Source of the DNA: an uncultured Alphaproteobacteria bacterium
Lineage (GTDB): Bacteria > Pseudomonadota > Alphaproteobacteria > Caulobacterales > Caulobacteraceae
Assembly: GCA_903933475.1 (NCBI GenBank)
Contig: CAIZKE010000070.1
Coordinates: 1 to 17,889 of the forward strand
DNA: 17,889 nucleotides
Direction: 5' to 3'
Shown here: one piece after another, positions 15,188 through 17,889 of the stretch
Numbering within the stretch: position 1 is the stretch's first letter
Layout of the letters: the number at the start of each line of letters is the position of its first letter
Translations under genes and position numbers: made by a program
Notes under the pieces: generated by a model
The model's input: only the letters and a program-made list of their open reading frames with translations
What the model was told of the DNA's origin: nothing
The model's database searches: none

Positions 15188-16071
15188 CCGACCTGTCCGC
15201 CGATGCCCTCCGCGCCCTGCCCCCTCGGGAGCTCAACCGCCTGGAGACCGAGACGGCGGCCCGGTTCATGGGCGGTCTGCCCTGGGGGTCGGTGCTCTGG
15301 GGGCTGGGGAACCTCGCCGTCTGGCTCTCGCTCTGGCCCCTGACCCTGTCGGGACTTCTGCCCCTTTGGGCGGCCTTTCCCATCGCCACCCTGAACGTCG
15401 CCCTCTGCTACCTGCCCTCACATGAGGCCCAGCACAGGATCATCGCCCGGGAGGGCGAGCCCCTGTTCTGGCTCAACGAACTGGTCGGGCACCTGTCGCC
15501 CCTGCCCATGCTCCTGCCCTACGGCGTCGCCCGTCTGACCCATTACGAGCACCATCTCCACGCCAACCACCCTGAGTTGGATCCTGACATTCACACCAAG
15601 GCGCCGAACGCCTGGCGGCTTCTGCTGAATACCATTGCCCACCGGCAGCCGGGATCGGCGACGGGCGGGAACTACTTCAAGGCCCTGACGCGGATCGGGA
15701 CGGAGGAGGCAAAGCAGGCGGGCTTGGTCGCCGGCCTCTATACCCTGGCCTACCACGCCATCCTGTTCACCCTGGCCTGGTCCGGGTTCGCCATCGAGGC
15801 CGCCCTGATCTGGTGGCTGCCTCGGATCCTGGGCTCGACCTACATCCAGTTCTACCTGAGCTGGGCACCGCACCACCCGGCGGCGGAGATGGGCCGCTAC
15901 CGGGACACCCGCGCCTTCCGCAGCCACATCGGCAACCTCTTGTCTTCGGGGATGCAGTTCCACGTCATCCACCACCTCTACCCGCGCATCCCCCTGCTCA
16001 GGCATGCGAAGGCCTATGCGGCCCTGCGGCCCTTCCTGGTGGCGCGGGACTGTCGGCTGGACGGCCTCTAG
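15184..16071 (+). CDS. membrane fatty acid desaturase-family protein
   Basis: Integral-membrane di-iron enzyme (295 aa) of the fatty acid desaturase/hydroxylase superfamily. The three histidine boxes are HEAQH (His80-His84), HYEHH (His120-His124) and HVIHH (His260-His264). An extra pair in WAPHH (His230, His231) precedes the third box, as in other members. Hydrophobic stretches at about 34-75 and 180-215 supply the membrane anchor. The reaction is O2-dependent desaturation or hydroxylation of an acyl chain or isoprenoid; beta-carotene ketolase and hydroxylase relatives have similar boxes, so the substrate is open. No carotenoid gene is nearby. The ATG overlaps the small membrane protein gene (ATGA). 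Its stop shares CTAG with the convergent acyl-CoA dehydrogenase gene. Confidence 0.85.
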   Translation: MTDLSADALRALPPRELNRLETETAARFMGGLPWGSVLWGLGNLAVWLSLWPLTLSGLLPLWAAFPIATLNVALCYLPSHEAQHRIIAREGEPLFWLNELVGHLSPLPMLLPYGVARLTHYEHHLHANHPELDPDIHTKAPNAWRLLLNTIAHRQPGSATGGNYFKALTRIGTEEAKQAGLVAGLYTLAYHAILFTLAWSGFAIEAALIWWLPRILGSTYIQFYLSWAPHHPAAEMGRYRDTRAFRSHIGNLLSSGMQFHVIHHLYPRIPLLRHAKAYAALRPFLVARDCRLDGL

Positions 16072-16820
16072 AGGGTCCGGACCAGGGTCGCGGCGTCGTC
16101 GGATCGGGACAGGGCCCAGGTACCCAGCTTGCGGGCCCAGTAGGCCTCACCGCCGTGGGCCAGGCGCAATCGGTGAAGGGCACCTGTAAGATGGTGCAGG
16201 TCGTGCTCGGCGCTGACGCCAATGGCCCCGTGGACAGCGTGGGCGATGCCGGCGCAGGCCATGGCGGCCTCGCCGCAGCGCATCTTGGCCACCGCCGCAG
16301 CCTGGACAGAGACCGAGAGCGGCGTGCCGGCCATGGCGATCTCCGCTGCCATCCGCGCCGCCATCACCTCCTCGGCCATGACAGCGATCTGGTGCTGGAT
16401 CGCCTGGAACTTGCTGATCTCGCGCCCGAACTGCTGGCGGGTGGAGGCGTAGTCCGTTGTCATGGCCTGCAGGGCGTCGATGGCACCGGCCATCTGTGCG
16501 GCGTCGACAGCGGCGCACAGGGCGCGGGCGACGACAGGGTCCCTTCCCCCGGCCGTCAGCACCGGCTCGGCGTCCGGGCAGTCCAGGGCCTGGGGGTCTG
16601 CAAGCCGGGCCAGGATCGTCGGCAGGACTCGGGGTGCCCGGGGACGCCGGCCGACCTCAAACGCCAGGGGAAACAGGCCCGCCAGGTCCAGCCCGGCACC
16701 GCCCTCCGCCTCTGGGCGCAGCAGATCGAGAAAGCCGGATCCGACCAGTTCCGGCCAGGGATCGACGCCAAGGCCGTCGAGCAGCCGCCGCCAGGGATCC
16801 AGGAAGAGATCTTCGCGCAT
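16068..16820 (-). CDS. short acyl-CoA dehydrogenase-like protein, probable partner subunit
   Basis: A 250-residue relative of acyl-CoA dehydrogenases, shorter than the usual 340-390. A reduced N-terminal helical part (about 1-75) passes after only about 20 residues into the C-terminal helical domain (about 95-240). This domain is recognisable from DYASTRQQFGREISKFQAIQHQIAVMAEEVMAARMAAE and HGAIGVSAEHDLHHLT. The central beta domain seems to be missing. The helix-G position that holds the catalytic glutamate in the isovaleryl- and long-chain enzymes reads ARALCAAVDAAQ, with no Glu. It is best read as the non-catalytic subunit of a heteromer with the gene just upstream, as in paired FadE proteins of actinobacteria. 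ATG 16820 follows GAGGTGAGG; a GTG at 16829 overlapping the upstream stop is the alternative. Confidence 0.8.
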   Translation of the reverse strand: MREDLFLDPWRRLLDGLGVDPWPELVGSGFLDLLRPEAEGGAGLDLAGLFPLAFEVGRRPRAPRVLPTILARLADPQALDCPDAEPVLTAGGRDPVVARALCAAVDAAQMAGAIDALQAMTTDYASTRQQFGREISKFQAIQHQIAVMAEEVMAARMAAEIAMAGTPLSVSVQAAAVAKMRCGEAAMACAGIAHAVHGAIGVSAEHDLHHLTGALHRLRLAHGGEAYWARKLGTWALSRSDDAATLVRTL

Positions 16821-16825
16821 GGACC

Positions 16826-17889
16826 TCACCTCAGGCCAAGGCCGCGGGCGATGATGCCGCGGAGGATTTCACGGGTCCCACCCCGCAGGGAGAAGGTCGG
16901 GCTCATGCCCGCCAGGTAGTCCAGTGTGGCCAGGAGAGGCGCCGGGACCGGGCCGTCCACGGAGGCCAGGTGGTCGGTGATCAGGGCCGGGATGGACTGC
17001 TCGAAGCTGGCGCCCAGGTCCTTGACCATGGAGGCCTCAACCACCGGGCTCTCTCCCCGGGCCAGTTGGCCGGTCACCGCCAGGGACATGTTCCGCAGGG
17101 TCGCCAGCCGCGCCAGCATCCGTCCGGCCAGCTCGGCCTCGGATTCGGTGGGCCCGCCACGGCTCCGGATGAAGTCCATCCACTCGTCGATCAGCACGGT
17201 GGAGGAATAGAGCCGTTCCGGGCCGCTGCGCTCGAAGGCCAGTTCGGCATTGGTCTGGGACCAGCCCTGGCCTTCCTGGCCGATCAGGGCGTCCCCGGGC
17301 AGGTCGACATCCTCGAAGAAGACCTCCGAGAAGTGCTCGTCCCCCGCGAGGTCGCGGATGGGCCGCGCCGTCACGCCGGGGGTCTTCAGATCGATCAGCA
17401 GCTGCGAGAGACCCACCTGGCGGTCATCCGGCCCGCCGCTGGTCCTGACCAGGGCAACCATGTAGTGGGCCTTGTGCCCGTAGGTCGTCCAGATCTTGGA
17501 GCCGTTCAGGCGCCAGCCTGTGGCGGTCCGCTCGGCGCGGGTGCGGACGCTGGCAAGGTCGGAGCCCGAGTTGGGCTCGCTCATGCCAATACAGAAGAAG
17601 GCCTCGCCCCGGCAGATGCGCGGCACGATGTCCCGGCGCTGGGCCTCGGTCCCGTAGCGCAGGAGAAGGGGCGCACTCTGGCGCTCGGCGATCCAGTGGG
17701 CGGCCACCGGGGCACCTGCGGCCAGAAGCTCCTCGATCAGCACGAAGCGGGCAAAGGGGCTGCGGCCGCCGCCGCCGAATTCCACAGGCAGGGTCAGGCC
17801 CACCCAGCCGCGGGCGGCCAGGTCGCGGGAGAAGTCAGCGTCAAAGCCCATCCAGGTCCGCGCCCGGCGGGCCCCGGGAACACCAGCAA
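16826..17889 (-). CDS. acyl-CoA dehydrogenase, catalytic subunit (5' partial)
   Basis: FAD-dependent enzyme introducing a 2,3-double bond into an acyl-CoA. The reading frame is open to the window edge. The residues before the first internal Met (17851), ARRARTW, continue the family's N-terminal helix, so that Met is not the start and the true N-terminus lies outside. Counting from this Met, the beta-domain signature CIGMSEPNSGSD is at 87-98 and the FAD-binding stretch GSKIWTTYGHKA at 117-128. ELAFERSGPE puts Glu207 at the helix-G catalytic position known from isovaleryl- and long-chain dehydrogenases. The end, SLRGGTREILRGIIARGLGLR, is typical. The stop is next to or overlapping the start of the short partner gene, so they form one operon. 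Substrate unknown; paired genes of this kind often serve steroid or branched side-chain oxidation in other bacteria. Confidence 0.92.
   Translation of the reverse strand, partial: AGVPGARRARTWMGFDADFSRDLAARGWVGLTLPVEFGGGGRSPFARFVLIEELLAAGAPVAAHWIAERQSAPLLLRYGTEAQRRDIVPRICRGEAFFCIGMSEPNSGSDLASVRTRAERTATGWRLNGSKIWTTYGHKAHYMVALVRTSGGPDDRQVGLSQLLIDLKTPGVTARPIRDLAGDEHFSEVFFEDVDLPGDALIGQEGQGWSQTNAELAFERSGPERLYSSTVLIDEWMDFIRSRGGPTESEAELAGRMLARLATLRNMSLAVTGQLARGESPVVEASMVKDLGASFEQSIPALITDHLASVDGPVPAPLLATLDYLAGMSPTFSLRGGTREILRGIIARGLGLR

Noticed and set aside
15184..16071. Assignment of the desaturase as a carotenoid ketolase or hydroxylase
   Set aside because: The histidine boxes are compatible, but no carotenoid gene is nearby and the boxes alone do not separate these families; kept as a general desaturase-family call.
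15813..16919. A 368-codon plus-strand frame running from the desaturase gene into the acyl-CoA dehydrogenase genes
   Set aside because: Shadow of well-supported genes on both strands; composition is repetitive and not protein-like.

Overview
The window is a dense, GC-rich bacterial chromosome segment. Short intergenic gaps, frequent 4-bp ATGA/GTGA gene overlaps, GTG and TTG starts and the gene families present suggest an alphaproteobacterium. Caulobacterales (for example a Phenylobacterium- or Caulobacter-like genome) is my best guess, but this is an inference from style and content, not a marker gene. I see no rRNA, tRNA, CRISPR array, insertion sequence, integrase or origin. The region reads as ordinary accessory metabolism and transport rather than a mobile island.

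Layout. (1) 1-3915: a tesA-type SGNH esterase (minus strand, 3' end cut by the window edge) is divergent from an ABC ATPase/FtsX-like permease pair, the arrangement of tesA/ybbA/ybbP in E. coli. (2) 3938-4147: a short methyltransferase remnant keeping only the SAM-binding motif I region. (3) 4304-5779: a GPH/MelB-type sugar-cation symporter, convergent with and overlapping the next operon. (4) 5733-7313, minus strand: arsR-arsC-aquaglyceroporin, an arsenic detoxification operon that uses a channel rather than a pump. A palindrome and promoter lie just upstream of arsR. (5) 7403-9093: a TauD-type Fe(II)/2-oxoglutarate dioxygenase facing an ankyrin-repeat protein; their stop codons share one CTAG. 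(6) 9354-13411: a tripartite efflux operon (EmrA-like adaptor, NodT-type outer membrane lipoprotein, EmrB/DHA2 pump), followed by a Spinster-like MFS transporter (13471-14838) and a strong hairpin. (7) 14993-16071: a 64-residue membrane protein overlapping a membrane fatty acid desaturase by 4 bp. (8) 16068-17889, minus strand: two overlapping acyl-CoA dehydrogenase genes. The first is a full catalytic subunit cut by the window edge. The second is a short partner that appears to lack the central beta domain and the helix-G catalytic glutamate.

How they work together. The ars genes should reduce arsenate to arsenite and let it leave through the channel. The adaptor/OMF/pump trio should span the envelope for drug or small-molecule efflux. 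The two acyl-CoA dehydrogenase genes probably encode one heteromeric enzyme, and the small membrane protein is probably co-translated with the desaturase. No clearly new multi-gene system is evident. The best candidates for something undescribed are the small protein/desaturase couple, the reduced acyl-CoA dehydrogenase partner, and the channel-based ars operon whose control region is shared with a divergent dioxygenase.
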